The notes beneath the pieces were generated by a model. The model saw nothing but the letters and a program-made list of their open reading frames with translations, searched no databases and was not told where the DNA came from. Made by a program: the position numbers and the translations under genes. This document shows positions 44,451-57,591 of a stretch of DNA of 64,000 nt, piece after piece (the first letter of the stretch is position 1; each line of letters begins with the position of its first letter). Origin of the DNA: Bradyrhizobium sp. AZCC 1721. GTDB taxonomy: Bacteria > Pseudomonadota > Alphaproteobacteria > Rhizobiales > Xanthobacteraceae. The DNA lies in NCBI RefSeq assembly GCF_036924715.1, contig NZ_JAZHSB010000001.1:1107001-1171000 (forward strand), written 5' to 3'.

Positions 44451-46154
44451 ATGGCGGGGCCAGCATCGGGCCGGAACGGCCGCGCGCGCCTCTTCCGCGC
44501 AGCCTTGCCGTGCCTTGCGCTGATCGTCCTGACCGGAGCCGCAGCGCGAGCGCAAACCCTCACGCCGGACCTGTTCAGCTCAAGGCGGACCAGTCAGATG
44601 CTGCCGCCGGATTCGCCGCTGCGCCGGACGGCGGCGGAGGTGAACGATCCCCTCAACAGCCCGAAGCTGCAAGAGAGCGACAAGCCCGCGCCGTCGCGGA
44701 TCGGACAGATCCCGAAATACGGTCTGCCGGCCGCGAGCGGCGCCGCCGACATCGGCTACGATTCGCTCAACCGCAAGCGCAAGAAGCCGAAATATTATCC
44801 GGGGCAGGCGAAGCCGAAGTCGCCGGTCGGGCCCGGTAGTCCGCCGCCGCCGATTGCGTCGAACACGCGGTTTCGGCTGTCGATTGCCCCATCGGAATCC
44901 GCGCACAAAACCCCGATCCCACCAGCGATGGCGGGAACGGTGGTGGGACAGCCGCCGCGCAAGCGTCTCAGGATCGATGACGATCCGTTCGGCGCGGTCG
45001 GCGATTATGCCGGCAGCTTCCTGATCAAGTCGGCGGTCGAATTCTCCGGCGGCTACGATACCAATCCCGGCCGGCTCGCCCCGGCGCAAGGCAAGCCGTT
45101 CTATGTGATCGCGCCGGAATTTTTGGTGATCTCCGACTGGGAGCGCCATGCGCTGGTGGCCGATCTCCGCGGCTCCTTCACCGGCTATACCAGCAACCTC
45201 ACGCCGAACGCCGACGGCACGCCGCTGTCGGCGCCGCTCGATGTCGACCGGCCCAACTTCCTCGGCCATGTCGACGGCCGGCTCGACGTCAGCCGGAACA
45301 CGAGGCTGACCGCGCAGGGACGCTTGTTCGTCTCGACCGACAATCCCGGCAGCCCGAACGTGCAGGCCGGTCTCGCCAGATATCCGATCCTCACCACGGT
45401 TGGCACGACTATCGGCGTCGACCAGAGCTTCAACCGGCTGCAGGTTTCCGCTGGCGCCACCGTCGACCGCACCGACTATACCAATTCAAAGCTCACCGAC
45501 GGCACTTCAACGACCAACGACGACCGCAATTTCAGCCAGTACGGCGGCGTCGGCCGCGCCAGCTATGACTTGAAGCCGGGCATAAAGCCGTTCGTGGAAG
45601 TGCAGGGCGACAGCCGCGTGCATGACGTCAGGCTCGACCGCAGCGGATTTGCGCGCGATTCCAGTGGCGGCTACGTCAAGGGCGGCACCAGCTTCGAATT
45701 CTCGCGGCTATTGACCGGCGAAATCGCCGTCGGCTATGCCGCGCGCGACTATGTCGATCCGAGGCTCGATCGCCTGGAAGGCCTGCTCGTCTCGTCCTCG
45801 CTGGTCTGGACCGCAACGCCGCTGACGACGGCAAAATTCTATTCCGACACCACGATCACGGAGACCACGCTGCCAGGCACGTCGGGCGTCCTGACGCATG
45901 TCTACACCGTCGAAGTCGACCACGACTTCCGCCGCTGGCTGACCGCGATCGGCAAGTTCACCTGGGGCTCGCTCGACTATCAGGGCAATCCCAGGCGCGA
46001 CAAGATCTACGCGGTGTCGGGCGAAGCCATCTACAAGATGAACCGCAACGTCTGGCTCAGGGGTACCCTGCGGCGCGACTGGCTGGATTCGAACCTGGAG
46101 GGGAATAGCACGGCGTCGACGGTGGTGATGCTGGGGGTGCGGCTGCAGAACTAG
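44451..46154 (+). CDS. Outer-membrane beta-barrel protein
   Basis: A 567-residue protein with a signal peptide (MAGPASGRNGRARLFRAALPCLALIVLTGAAARAQ), a basic Pro/Lys-rich periplasmic segment up to about residue 180, then alternating hydrophobic strands consistent with a barrel. It ends VVMLGVRLQN, close to the usual C-terminal pattern of barrels. It resembles the putative beta-barrel porin 2-type proteins. ATG 44451 is preferred; the frame is open upstream to 44385 but that stretch is atypical. Substrate or channel function unknown. The divergent kdsD gene is an LPS-precursor enzyme. Confidence 0.82.
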   Translation: MAGPASGRNGRARLFRAALPCLALIVLTGAAARAQTLTPDLFSSRRTSQMLPPDSPLRRTAAEVNDPLNSPKLQESDKPAPSRIGQIPKYGLPAASGAADIGYDSLNRKRKKPKYYPGQAKPKSPVGPGSPPPPIASNTRFRLSIAPSESAHKTPIPPAMAGTVVGQPPRKRLRIDDDPFGAVGDYAGSFLIKSAVEFSGGYDTNPGRLAPAQGKPFYVIAPEFLVISDWERHALVADLRGSFTGYTSNLTPNADGTPLSAPLDVDRPNFLGHVDGRLDVSRNTRLTAQGRLFVSTDNPGSPNVQAGLARYPILTTVGTTIGVDQSFNRLQVSAGATVDRTDYTNSKLTDGTSTTNDDRNFSQYGGVGRASYDLKPGIKPFVEVQGDSRVHDVRLDRSGFARDSSGGYVKGGTSFEFSRLLTGEIAVGYAARDYVDPRLDRLEGLLVSSSLVWTATPLTTAKFYSDTTITETTLPGTSGVLTHVYTVEVDHDFRRWLTAIGKFTWGSLDYQGNPRRDKIYAVSGEAIYKMNRNVWLRGTLRRDWLDSNLEGNSTASTVVMLGVRLQN

Positions 46155-46173
46155 GCGCTCGGCTCTCCGCGTG

Positions 46174-46295
46174 CGTTCCCCGGATGCTGCGCAGCACGAA
46201 GTGATGCGCTGCTGATCCGGGGTCCATGCGAGCGGCGCCATGGGTCCCGGCTCTGCGGAGCAGCGTTACACGCTGCACCGCGTCCGGGACACGAG
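46174..46295. repeat. Intergenic repeat, TTCCCCGGATGCTGCGCAGC family, copy 1
   Basis: About 120 bp bounded by CCCCGGATGCTGCGCAGC and GCAGCGTTACACGCTGCACC then CGTCCGGGACACGAG. The other copy is at 58561-58712. Both copies lie just after the end of a plus-strand gene and before a convergent minus-strand gene. Confidence 0.8.
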
Positions 46296-46323
46296 GTAAC
46301 ACAAAAAAGCTTTGGGTGTTGTG

Positions 46324-47781
46324 CTACCGCGGCAGCGTCGTCGACCCCATCAGATACTGATCGATCGCCCGAGCGCACAGGCGCCCTTCGCGGATTGCCC
46401 AAACCACCAGCGACTGTCCGCGGCGCATGTCGCCGGCGGAGAAGACGTTCGGCAGCGAGGTCTTGTAGTCGGCCATGTTGGCGCGGACGTTGCCGCGCTG
46501 GTCGAGGTCGACGCCGAGCGTCTTCAGCATGCCGTCGTGCACCGGGTGCACGAAGCCCATGGCGAGCAGCACGAGCTGCGCTTCGAGCTCGAATTCGGTG
46601 CCCGCAATCGGCTTGAACTTGTCGTCGACCTTCACGCAGTGCAGCTTTTGCACCTTGCCGTCGACGCCCGAGAATTTTTGCGTCAGCACCGCGTATTCGC
46701 GGCTCGCGCCCTCGGCCTGGCTCGACGAGGTCCGCATCTTCAAGGGCCAGTTCGGCCAGGTCACGCCCTTGTTCTCGTGCTCGGGCGGCGCCGGCATGAT
46801 CTCGAGCTGGGTCACGGACTTCGCACCCTGCCGGAACGAAGTTCCGATGCAGTCGGAGCCGGTGTCGCCACCGCCGATCACGACGACATGCTTGCCGCCG
46901 GCCAGGATATCCTTGACGTCGCCGAGCGGCTCGGAGGAGACGCGGCGGTTCTGCTGCGGCAGGAAGTCCATCGCAAAATGGATGCCGTCGAGATCGCGGC
47001 CGGGGATCGGCAGATCGCGGCCGGCTTCGGCGCCGCCGGTCAAGGCTACCGCGTCATACTGGTTGAGCAGCTCGCGCGGATCGATCGCGCCTTGTGAAGC
47101 GCCGCCGATATGGACGCCGTAATGGAACGTCACGCCCTCGGCCTCCATCTGCGCCACGCGGCGGTCGATGATATGCTTTTCCATCTTGAAGTCGGGAATG
47201 CCGTAACGAAGCAATCCGCCGGCCTTGGCGAACTTCTCGTAGACATGGACGTCATGGCCGGCGCGCGCGAGCTGCTGCGCGGCCGCAAGGCCCGCAGGTC
47301 CGGAGCCGACGATCGCGACCTTCTTGCCGGTCTTGGCCTGCGCGACTTCCGGCTTCAGCCAGCCATTGTCCCAGGCGCGGTCGACGATCGCGCATTCGAT
47401 CGTCTTGATGGTGACCGGGTTGTCGTCGATGTTGAGCGTGCAGGACGCCTCGCACGGCGCCGGGCAGATGCGGCCAGTGAACTCCGGGAAATTGTTGGTC
47501 GAGTGCAGGTTGCGCGAGGCTTCTTCCCAGTTGCCCTGGTAGACGAGGTCGTTGAAATCGGGGATCTGGTTATTGACCGGGCAGCCCGGCGTGCCCGGCG
47601 CCACCGAGCCGGTGCCGTGGCAATAGGGGATGCCGCAGTTCATGCACCGCGCGGCCTGGTCGCGGGTGTCCTTCTCACTCAAGGGAATGACGAATTCGCG
47701 ATAATGCTTCAACCGCTCGGCGACCGGCACATACTTGCGTTCGTTCCGGTCGATCTCGAGGAAACCTGTGATCTTGCCCAT
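46324..47781 (-). CDS. gltD: Glutamate synthase small subunit (NADPH-binding)
   Basis: A 485-residue FAD/4Fe-4S protein passing electrons from NADPH to GltB. N-terminal ferredoxin-like cysteine set ([11 protein letters not shown] near residue 40 and CPAPCEASC near 94), FAD-binding [17 protein letters not shown] near 146-162 and NADPH-binding GGGDTGSDC near 290. Start [12 protein letters not shown] at 47781. It is downstream of gltB in the same direction, separated by a repeat copy. Confidence 0.96.
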   Translation of the reverse strand: MGKITGFLEIDRNERKYVPVAERLKHYREFVIPLSEKDTRDQAARCMNCGIPYCHGTGSVAPGTPGCPVNNQIPDFNDLVYQGNWEEASRNLHSTNNFPEFTGRICPAPCEASCTLNIDDNPVTIKTIECAIVDRAWDNGWLKPEVAQAKTGKKVAIVGSGPAGLAAAQQLARAGHDVHVYEKFAKAGGLLRYGIPDFKMEKHIIDRRVAQMEAEGVTFHYGVHIGGASQGAIDPRELLNQYDAVALTGGAEAGRDLPIPGRDLDGIHFAMDFLPQQNRRVSSEPLGDVKDILAGGKHVVVIGGGDTGSDCIGTSFRQGAKSVTQLEIMPAPPEHENKGVTWPNWPLKMRTSSSQAEGASREYAVLTQKFSGVDGKVQKLHCVKVDDKFKPIAGTEFELEAQLVLLAMGFVHPVHDGMLKTLGVDLDQRGNVRANMADYKTSLPNVFSAGDMRRGQSLVVWAIREGRLCARAIDQYLMGSTTLPR

Positions 47782-47835
47782 TAAACCTGATGCCCCTGCA
47801 TCTCTCGTTCGCATCTATCTGTTTCCGTCACCCTC

Positions 47836-47920
47836 CGTCACTGCGAGGAGCGTGAGCCGCGAAGCAATCCATGGTTCGGCTCGTCGCGCTATGGATTGTT
47901 TCGCTGCGCTCGCAATGACG
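47836..47920. repeat. Inverted-repeat element, CGTCATTGCGAG family, copy 2
   Basis: CGTCACTGCGAGGAGCGTGA ... GAAGCAATCCATGG ... ATGGATTGTTTCG ... CGCTCGCAATGACG. It fills the gap between gltB and gltD, so it is transcribed within the operon and could fold into a large hairpin. Confidence 0.85.
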
Positions 47921-47931
47921 GGCTGGTGTAA

Positions 47932-52665
<4,734 letters not shown>

Positions 52666-53144
52666 CTCATTCCTCTCAAAAAGGCTAAGGGCCTCACCGC
52701 ATCGTCGGCGCACCTTGGACGCTTGCGGCACCCACCGGGCCACCGCTCGTCCGCCGCGAGCCGCAATTTCTTAAATTCAGGCTTGGGCGTTCAACGTCCC
52801 TGAGGAACGGCCTTGCCTGCACTGCCCTGGAGCTCGTGTCGCCACGGTTTCGTTGCAATCCCTGTGCCGGGACGGCTCCGCAATTGAGACAGTGATACTG
52901 TCCTAACTTCGACCATGCCAAATTTTTCTTTATCACACAAGCGCGTGAAAGTCCTCGCCCGCATGCGGATCGGCGTCTGGTGGCCAGGGGGAAAAGCCAG
53001 CCGCTGGAGTTTGCGGCAGCGGCGCCCCGATCCGGCCCAAGGACCGCCGGATTTCGCAATGAAATTCGCCCTGGGCCGTCGGTGAGTGAGCAAAATGCTC
53101 CGGTTACGGTCCGGAGGCTGCGGGGTTTACAGGAGCTTTCGGTG
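52666..53144. other. Divergent spacer between gltB and the secreted protein gene
   Basis: About 480 bp without a supported gene (the frame at 52980-53144 is continuous with the next gene but lacks a ribosome binding site). It should hold the gltB promoter and the promoter of the secreted-protein gene. I saw no convincing -24/-12 or NtrC sites. Confidence 0.4.
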
Positions 53145-53885
53145 ATGAAGTTGTTCACGGGATCTTTGGCGGCGGGACTGGTCCTTCTTGTGGGCGGCGC
53201 GCAGGCGCAGGTGCCCGGGCCTTATGAGATCGGGCGCTCGCCATACAGGGCGGCATCGGATTTCGACGCTCCCTATGCCGTGGCACCGCAACCGGTTCCC
53301 GGGCCGTACGACGAGCCCGGGCCGCGCTACGGAGCCGCGCCTCAGTATGGATACGGTCCGGGACTGTTGCCGTCGACGGAAGTCTATTCCGTGCTGCGCG
53401 ATAACGGATTCTCGCCGCTTGGTATCCCGAGGCTGCGCGGCATCGTTTACACGATTGCGGCGCTCGACCGCGGCGGCGAGGACGGCCGGCTGGTGATCGA
53501 CGCACGCAACGGCCGGATCATCCGTTTCGTGCCGTCCTCCCGGATGGGCGACAATTTCTACGAAGAGCACAGCGCGCTTCCGGCAACTCAGGGGGCTCCG
53601 CCGCCGCAGGCCCATGCGCCGGCCACCCCGGCCAATGTCCAGGCCGCGCCGCGGCCGCAGCGGCCGGCTTCCCAGGCGTCAAGCCGCGCGGTGCCGATGC
53701 CGAAGGTCAGTCCGATTGCCGCCAAACCTGCATCGGCGCCGGTCAAGCAGGCCGCCGCGCCTGCGCCGAAGCCGACCGAAGCGCAGGCCGCAGCGTCGCC
53801 GGCGGTGACGGGTTCGGTCCCGGCCAAGCCCGCGCCGCAGATTGCGCCGACGCAGGCGATGCCTGACGTGCAGGGGCTGGAGTAA
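53145..53885 (+). CDS. Secreted protein with a PepSY-like segment and Pro/Ala-rich tail
   Basis: A 246-residue protein with a signal peptide (MKLFTGSLAAGLVLLVGGAQA). A Pro/Tyr-rich stretch follows, then a folded segment at about residues 75-130 (VYSVLRDNGFSPLGIPRLRGIVYTIAALDRGGEDGRLVIDARNGRIIRF) whose helix-strand layout recalls PepSY domains, and then a disordered Ala/Pro/Lys tail. Start 53145 follows AGGAGCTT. Function unknown; likely periplasmic. Confidence 0.75.
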   Translation: MKLFTGSLAAGLVLLVGGAQAQVPGPYEIGRSPYRAASDFDAPYAVAPQPVPGPYDEPGPRYGAAPQYGYGPGLLPSTEVYSVLRDNGFSPLGIPRLRGIVYTIAALDRGGEDGRLVIDARNGRIIRFVPSSRMGDNFYEEHSALPATQGAPPPQAHAPATPANVQAAPRPQRPASQASSRAVPMPKVSPIAAKPASAPVKQAAAPAPKPTEAQAAASPAVTGSVPAKPAPQIAPTQAMPDVQGLE

Positions 53886-53890
53886 AGCTA

Positions 53891-53922
53891 TCGTCGTCCC
53901 TGCGAACGCAGGGATCCATAAC
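53891..53922. repeat. REP palindrome, forward copy next to the IS110 element
   Basis: GTCGTCCCTGCGAACGCAGGGATCC followed by ATAACCACC. It forms an inverted pair with the copy at 55540 and beyond; the IS110 element and the MITE lie between or inside. Confidence 0.85.
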
Positions 53923-54060
53923 CACCAGCGGTCGTTTTGCGAACGGCATCTGCCATATCGCGCAGTTGATAGATCACGCGGTATGTTGGGGTGGACGGCC
54001 CCCGACGGCATCGATGTGCCAGAATGAGGTCGGTAAAGATCTCAGACAAGGGAGCCGTCC

Positions 54061-55167
54061 ATGAACGATATTATCCGAATTGGTGTCGACACGTCCAAGA
54101 GTGTTTTCCAGCTGCATGGCGTTGATGCGGCCGAGCGGCCGGTGCTGCGCAAAAGGCTGCGCCGGCGCGATTTCCTGAGCTTTTTCGGCAAGCTGCCGCC
54201 GACCGAGGTCGGCCTGGAAGCCTGCGGCGGGGCGCACTACTGGGCGCGCGAACTGATGGCGCTGGGACATGAGCCGAAGCTGCTGCCGGCGCAGCACGTG
54301 AAGCCGTATGTCCAGCGCAATAAGAACGACAAGCAAGATGCCGACGCGATCTGCGAGGCAATGAGCCGGCCGCGCATGAGCTTCGTGAGGGTCAAGAGTG
54401 TGGAAGAGCAAGCGGCGCAAATGTTGATGACGATGCGCCAGCGGCTGATCGACTATCGCACGCAGCTCATCAACACCATCCGCGGTCACGCGGCCGAGTT
54501 CGGCCTCGCGGCCGCCAAAGGGCCTGCCCATGTCGAGCCGCTGCTGACGCGCATTGCCGAAGACGGAACGGTGCCCGCGCTTGCCAAAGAGCTGTTCGCC
54601 ATCCACGGTCAGGAGTACGACCGGCTGAGGGGTGAGCTGCGCGAGATCGAAGCGAAGCTGAAGGCCTGGCACCGGCAGAACGAGATGAGCCGCCGCCTTG
54701 CCGAGGTCGATGCCATCGGCCCGATCGGCGGTTGTCTGCTGACGATCAAGGCTCCCAATCCGCAGGTCTTCCGCTGTGGCCGCGACTTTGCGGCCTGGAT
54801 GGGCTTGACCCCGAAGGATCATTCTACCGCAGGTAAAATGCGGCTCGGCGTCATTACCCGCGCCGGCGATGAGAGCTTGCGCCGCACCCTGGTGGTGGGC
54901 GCCACCTCGGTGATCAAGCAGGTTCGCAAAGGCAAGGCTCATCCCTCGCCCTGGCTGCGCGATCTGGTGGCGCGCAAGCCGCCGAAGCTCGCCGCCGTGG
55001 CGCTCGCCAACAAGGTGGCGCGCATTGCCTGGAAACTGATGGTCAGCGGCGAACGCTACGACGCGGCACGCGCCGGCATCGTCTCTCCGAGGCCGAGTGT
55101 AGCGCCGTGCTCGCCTCGTCAAGGCCGCTGCGCGCCGCCTGCGGCGGTGGCCTTCGGCCAGCCTTGA
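54061..55167 (+). CDS. IS110-family transposase (DEDD recombinase)
   Basis: A 368-residue protein. The RuvC-like N-terminal domain has Asp in RIGVDTSK near residue 9, Glu in GLEACGGAHYWA near 57, and Asp pair in KNDKQDADAI near 97-101. The C-terminal Tnp_20 domain shows VDAIGPIGGCLLTI near residue 218 and GLTPKDHSTAGKMRLG with the probable catalytic Ser near 258. This protein family cuts and joins DNA guided by an element-encoded RNA (bridge or seekRNA). The C-terminal about 30 residues (SPRPSVAPCSPRQ...) are atypical and may be read-through of the element's noncoding part. Confidence 0.93.
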   Translation: MNDIIRIGVDTSKSVFQLHGVDAAERPVLRKRLRRRDFLSFFGKLPPTEVGLEACGGAHYWARELMALGHEPKLLPAQHVKPYVQRNKNDKQDADAICEAMSRPRMSFVRVKSVEEQAAQMLMTMRQRLIDYRTQLINTIRGHAAEFGLAAAKGPAHVEPLLTRIAEDGTVPALAKELFAIHGQEYDRLRGELREIEAKLKAWHRQNEMSRRLAEVDAIGPIGGCLLTIKAPNPQVFRCGRDFAAWMGLTPKDHSTAGKMRLGVITRAGDESLRRTLVVGATSVIKQVRKGKAHPSPWLRDLVARKPPKLAAVALANKVARIAWKLMVSGERYDAARAGIVSPRPSVAPCSPRQGRCAPPAAVAFGQP

Positions 55168-55522
55168 CAACCCTGCGCGCGGCGCTCAACAGCGGCCGCC
55201 ATCGGAGCAACGACCCAATCTGGGCCTCGCCCACACAACAAGGTGACCACATGACCTTCAACTGACGCAGATCAAAGCTTCGGCGTGAGGGTAACTTCAC
55301 GCTGCAGGCCGAAGCTTGCTCGAGAACGGAAGATGGACCTGATCGATCGATCACAGTCACGAGGCAACACTCCGTGGGACCCATTGGTGCAAGACACCGC
55401 CACTATGTTTGGAGCTCGTATTGTGGACCCCATCTTGGCAGCGGTCATGTGCGACCGCATCAACAGACCGGACATATGGCCGCAATCGCTTCGATCGAAC
55501 CGCGTTCCGCCTCTTGCAAGCA
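55168..55522 (+). ncRNA. Noncoding right part of the IS110 element, candidate guide RNA region
   Basis: About 355 bp with no credible gene between the transposase stop and the right subterminal repeat. It includes an inverted repeat CAAAGCTTCGGC / GCCGAAGCTTG (about 55273-55319). In IS1111-type elements the seekRNA is encoded downstream of the transposase, and such a region is expected here. The boundaries and fold cannot be determined by eye. Confidence 0.5.
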
Positions 55523-55539
55523 GGGGGCCGTCCACATAT

Positions 55540-55810
55540 GGGTCCCTGCGTTCGCACTAGGGCATGCACACTTGTTGCGCCGCAAATACTCATGAAAAGC
55601 CAAGGGTTTTTGCACTTCTCAAGTGTTGCGACGTAGTTTTGCTGCGCACGCTCTCCACCCCACCGAAGCGCTGGATTCCGATCTTGCGCGAAAACGCCAG
55701 CCTCGATTCCAAAATTTCGATGAGCTCGCATCTTCGATTCTAAAATTGCATATGAAGCCTGAATCGCACTGCAACATGTGTGCATCCACTAGTGCGTTCG
55801 CAGGGACGAC
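55540..55810. repeat. REP palindrome, inverted copy, split by a MITE-like element
   Basis: GGGTCCCTGCGTTCGC (55540-55555) and GCGTTCGCAGGGACGAC (55794-55810) join, after removing one copy of GCGTTCGC, into an intact inverted REP core. Confidence 0.9.
55556..55793. mobile_element. 238-bp MITE-like element with IS4-type ends
   Basis: The left end is ACTAGGGCATGCACAC and the right end, inverted, is ACTAGTGGATGCACAC; they differ at two positions and match the ends of the IS4-family element at 37644-39140. An 8-bp duplication, GCGTTCGC, flanks it (55548-55555 and 55794-55801) and is the complement of that of the IS4 element. It has no transposase gene. It is probably mobilised by a transposase of this IS4 subgroup. 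Confidence 0.85.
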
Positions 55811-55820
55811 AACAATACAA

Positions 55821-55842
55821 ACGCCCCGGTTTTCCGGGGCGT
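55821..55842. terminator. Intrinsic terminator of the hydrolase gene
   Basis: ACGCCCCGG-TTTT-CCGGGGCGT is a 9-bp perfect stem followed by TTTCCTTTT on the plus strand. It lies just downstream of the minus-strand hydrolase and could act on both strands. Confidence 0.7.
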
Positions 55843-55864
55843 TTCCTTTTCCGCGCTATTCGTG

Positions 55865-56632
55865 CTAGCCGGCGGCGGCCAGGATCAGGTCGGCGACCTT
55901 GTCGGCCTGAGAGACTAGCGACAGGTGGCCGGCCTCGAGTTCGACCGTCGTGGCATTCATCCGCTTGGCGAGATACCGCTCGAGATCGGGATTGATGGTG
56001 TAGTCCTGCTTCGACACGGCGTACCAGCTCGGCTTGCTGCGCCAGGCGGCCGCGGTGGTGCGGCTGGCGAACAGGGATGCAGCGGTCGGCTCCTGCACGG
56101 CGTAGAGGACTTCCGCCGTCTTCCGGTCGACGCCGTTGGCGAAATATTTCAGGAACGCGTCTCCGGACAATTTGGTGAAGCCGTCATGCTCCTGAACGCC
56201 GGCGCGCGCCGGCCCCGTTGGAAATTTCTGCGAGAGCGCCACGAAGTCCTCGCCCGCATCGGGCGCGCGGGCCGCGACATAGACCAGCCCCGTGACCTTC
56301 GGGTCGGTGCCGACTTCGCTGATCACGGTGCCGCCCCAGGAATGCGCCACCAGCACAGTCGGCCCGTCCTGCTGCGCCAGCGCGCGGCGTGTGGCGGCCA
56401 CGGAATCTTCCAGCGACGTCAGCGGATTCTGGACCGCCGTGACGTGAAGTCCCGCTGCCTGCAGCCGTGGAATGACTTTCGACCAACTCGATCCGTCGGC
56501 CCAGGCGCCGTGCACCAGCACGACATTTTTCACCTTGACCGGTGCCGCGGCCTGCGCCGGCGTGGTGAGTACGCCAAACGATCCTGCAAACACACTGGCG
56601 GCGAGCGCCGCAACAATCTGTAACTTCGCCAT
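55865..56632 (-). CDS. Secreted alpha/beta hydrolase
   Basis: A 255-residue hydrolase with a signal peptide (residues 1-29, cleavage near AQA-AAP). Oxyanion-side HGAWADGSSW near residues 41-50, nucleophile Ser in VAHSWGGTV near 96-104, and probable His in AGHLSLV near 236. Similar to the AB-hydrolase proteins acting on esters (salicylate-esterase-like family). AGGAGAG precedes ATG 56632. Natural substrate unknown. A strong terminator follows. Confidence 0.88.
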   Translation of the reverse strand: MAKLQIVAALAASVFAGSFGVLTTPAQAAAPVKVKNVVLVHGAWADGSSWSKVIPRLQAAGLHVTAVQNPLTSLEDSVAATRRALAQQDGPTVLVAHSWGGTVISEVGTDPKVTGLVYVAARAPDAGEDFVALSQKFPTGPARAGVQEHDGFTKLSGDAFLKYFANGVDRKTAEVLYAVQEPTAASLFASRTTAAAWRSKPSWYAVSKQDYTINPDLERYLAKRMNATTVELEAGHLSLVSQADKVADLILAAAG

Positions 56633-56833
56633 CGATCTCTCCTGATTGGATATGTCTGTTGAAGTGCTGGGTGCAAAGTGAGTACGTCGCCGAACTTCAA
56701 ATGTTACGCGTCTAGGTGCCGCTGATACCGGGGGCGCGCGGTCAAGTAGTCATCGTCGAAGCGGACATCATTTAAATTCGCTGTTAATGAGCGCAGCCGG
56801 ATTGCGCCGTCTTCGTCATGCGCGCACAAAAAA

Positions 56834-56853
56834 ACGCCCCGGTTGCCCGGGGC
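56834..56853 (-). terminator. Intrinsic terminator of the Hsp20 gene
   Basis: On the minus strand GCCCCGG-GCAA-CCGGGGC is followed by GTTTTTTTG, a classical Rho-independent terminator about 40 bp after the Hsp20 stop. Confidence 0.85.
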
Positions 56854-56891
56854 GTTTTCGCGCTCAGCCAATACCGGCTGAACCTACCGTG

Positions 56892-57359
56892 TTACGCGGC
56901 GACGGAAGCGTCGACCACCTGCGGGGCCTGCGCGCCCGAATTGATCGGAATGCTGCGCGGCTTCTTGGCCTCGGGGATCTCGCGGACGAGATCGACGTGG
57001 AGCAGGCCGTTCTCCAGCGAGGCGTTCTTTACCTGCACGAAATCGGCAAGCTGGAAGACGCGCTCGAAGGCGCGCGCGGCGATGCCGCGGTAGAGCACTT
57101 CGGATTTGTCCTTGCCGTTCTCGTTGGCGGTTTTCTCGCCCTTGATCGTCAGTGTGTTTTCCTTCGCGACGATCGAAAGCTCGCCCTGCGAGAAGCCGGA
57201 AACCGCAACGCTGATGCGGTAGGCGTTCTCACCGGTGCGCTCGATGTTGTAGGGCGGATAACCGGGGCTGCCGTCGGAGGTCACCTGATCGAGCAGGTTG
57301 AAGAAGCGGTCGAAGCCGACGGTGGAACGATAAAACGGGGTAAGATCGTAGGTACGCAT
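56892..57359 (-). CDS. Small heat-shock protein, Hsp20/alpha-crystallin family (IbpA-like)
   Basis: A 155-residue ATP-independent holdase. The sequence MRTYDLTPFYRSTVGFDRFFNLLD at the start, the alpha-crystallin domain (PPYNIERTGENAYRISVAVSGFSQGELSIVAKENTLTIKGEK) and the GLLHVDLVREIPEAKKPRSIPI C-terminal I-x-I motif match class A rhizobial sHsps. ATG 57359 is chosen because the upstream ATG at 57374 overlaps the GGAGG ribosome binding site. The binding site lies in a hairpin (57365-57383), fitting ROSE-type thermal control. Confidence 0.94.
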   Translation of the reverse strand: MRTYDLTPFYRSTVGFDRFFNLLDQVTSDGSPGYPPYNIERTGENAYRISVAVSGFSQGELSIVAKENTLTIKGEKTANENGKDKSEVLYRGIAARAFERVFQLADFVQVKNASLENGLLHVDLVREIPEAKKPRSIPINSGAQAPQVVDASVAA

Positions 57360-57364
57360 AGGAT

Positions 57365-57383
57365 AGTCCTCCATTGAGCGACT
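57365..57383 (-). promoter_or_regulatory. ROSE-like RNA-thermometer hairpin over the Hsp20 ribosome binding site
   Basis: On the minus strand AGTC-G-CTC, loop AATG, GAGGACT form a seven-pair stem with one bulged G. GGAGG, the ribosome binding site of Hsp20, is sequestered by this stem; the ATG lies 5 bp beyond. Rhizobial ROSE elements use exactly this type of 3' hairpin with a bulged G. A further GC-rich hairpin (GCCCGGCCCAATGGCGGGC) lies just upstream. Assigned from structure, not from a covariance search. Confidence 0.65.
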
Positions 57384-57521
57384 GTTGCAATAACCCGCCC
57401 GCCATTGGGCCGGGCTTTAGTCCCGTGCAGCCTCAGTTTTTGGAGCCTTGGGCTTTGGTTCCGAAACACTGGCAGTGGCCTGCACAGAAGTGATATGGGA
57501 GGGGTGAAACGGCGTTCAAGA

Positions 57522-57545
57522 GGGCCGAAACAGGCCCTTTTTTAC
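57522..57545 (+). terminator. Plus-strand terminator with no gene upstream
   Basis: GGGCC-GAAACA-GGCCC followed by a TTTTTT tract lies on the plus strand about 55 bp before the hydrolase start. The upstream DNA on the plus strand contains only the divergent Hsp20 promoter region. It could terminate an unknown small RNA or act as an attenuator of the hydrolase gene. Confidence 0.6.
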
Positions 57546-57591
57546 GCTCCCGCCTTGATTTTTAGCCCTTTTCACCTAGCCGGTTCCCGTC

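Larger units (their letters stand above)
53984..55538 (+). mobile_element. IS110-family (IS1111-like) insertion sequence
   Basis: A DEDD transposase gene with subterminal inverted repeats GTGGACGGCCCCC (53991-54003) and GGGGGCCGTCCAC (55523-55535). Subterminal repeats and no obvious target duplication are known for the IS1111 group. The exact ends are uncertain within a few bases. The left flank (ACGCGGT) joined to the right flank (TATGGGTCCCTGCG) recreates the arm of a REP unit, so the element is inserted in a REP. Confidence 0.8.

Noticed and set aside
52666..53144. Nitrogen-control promoter before gltB
   Set aside because: No GG-N10-GC element in proper position was convincing.
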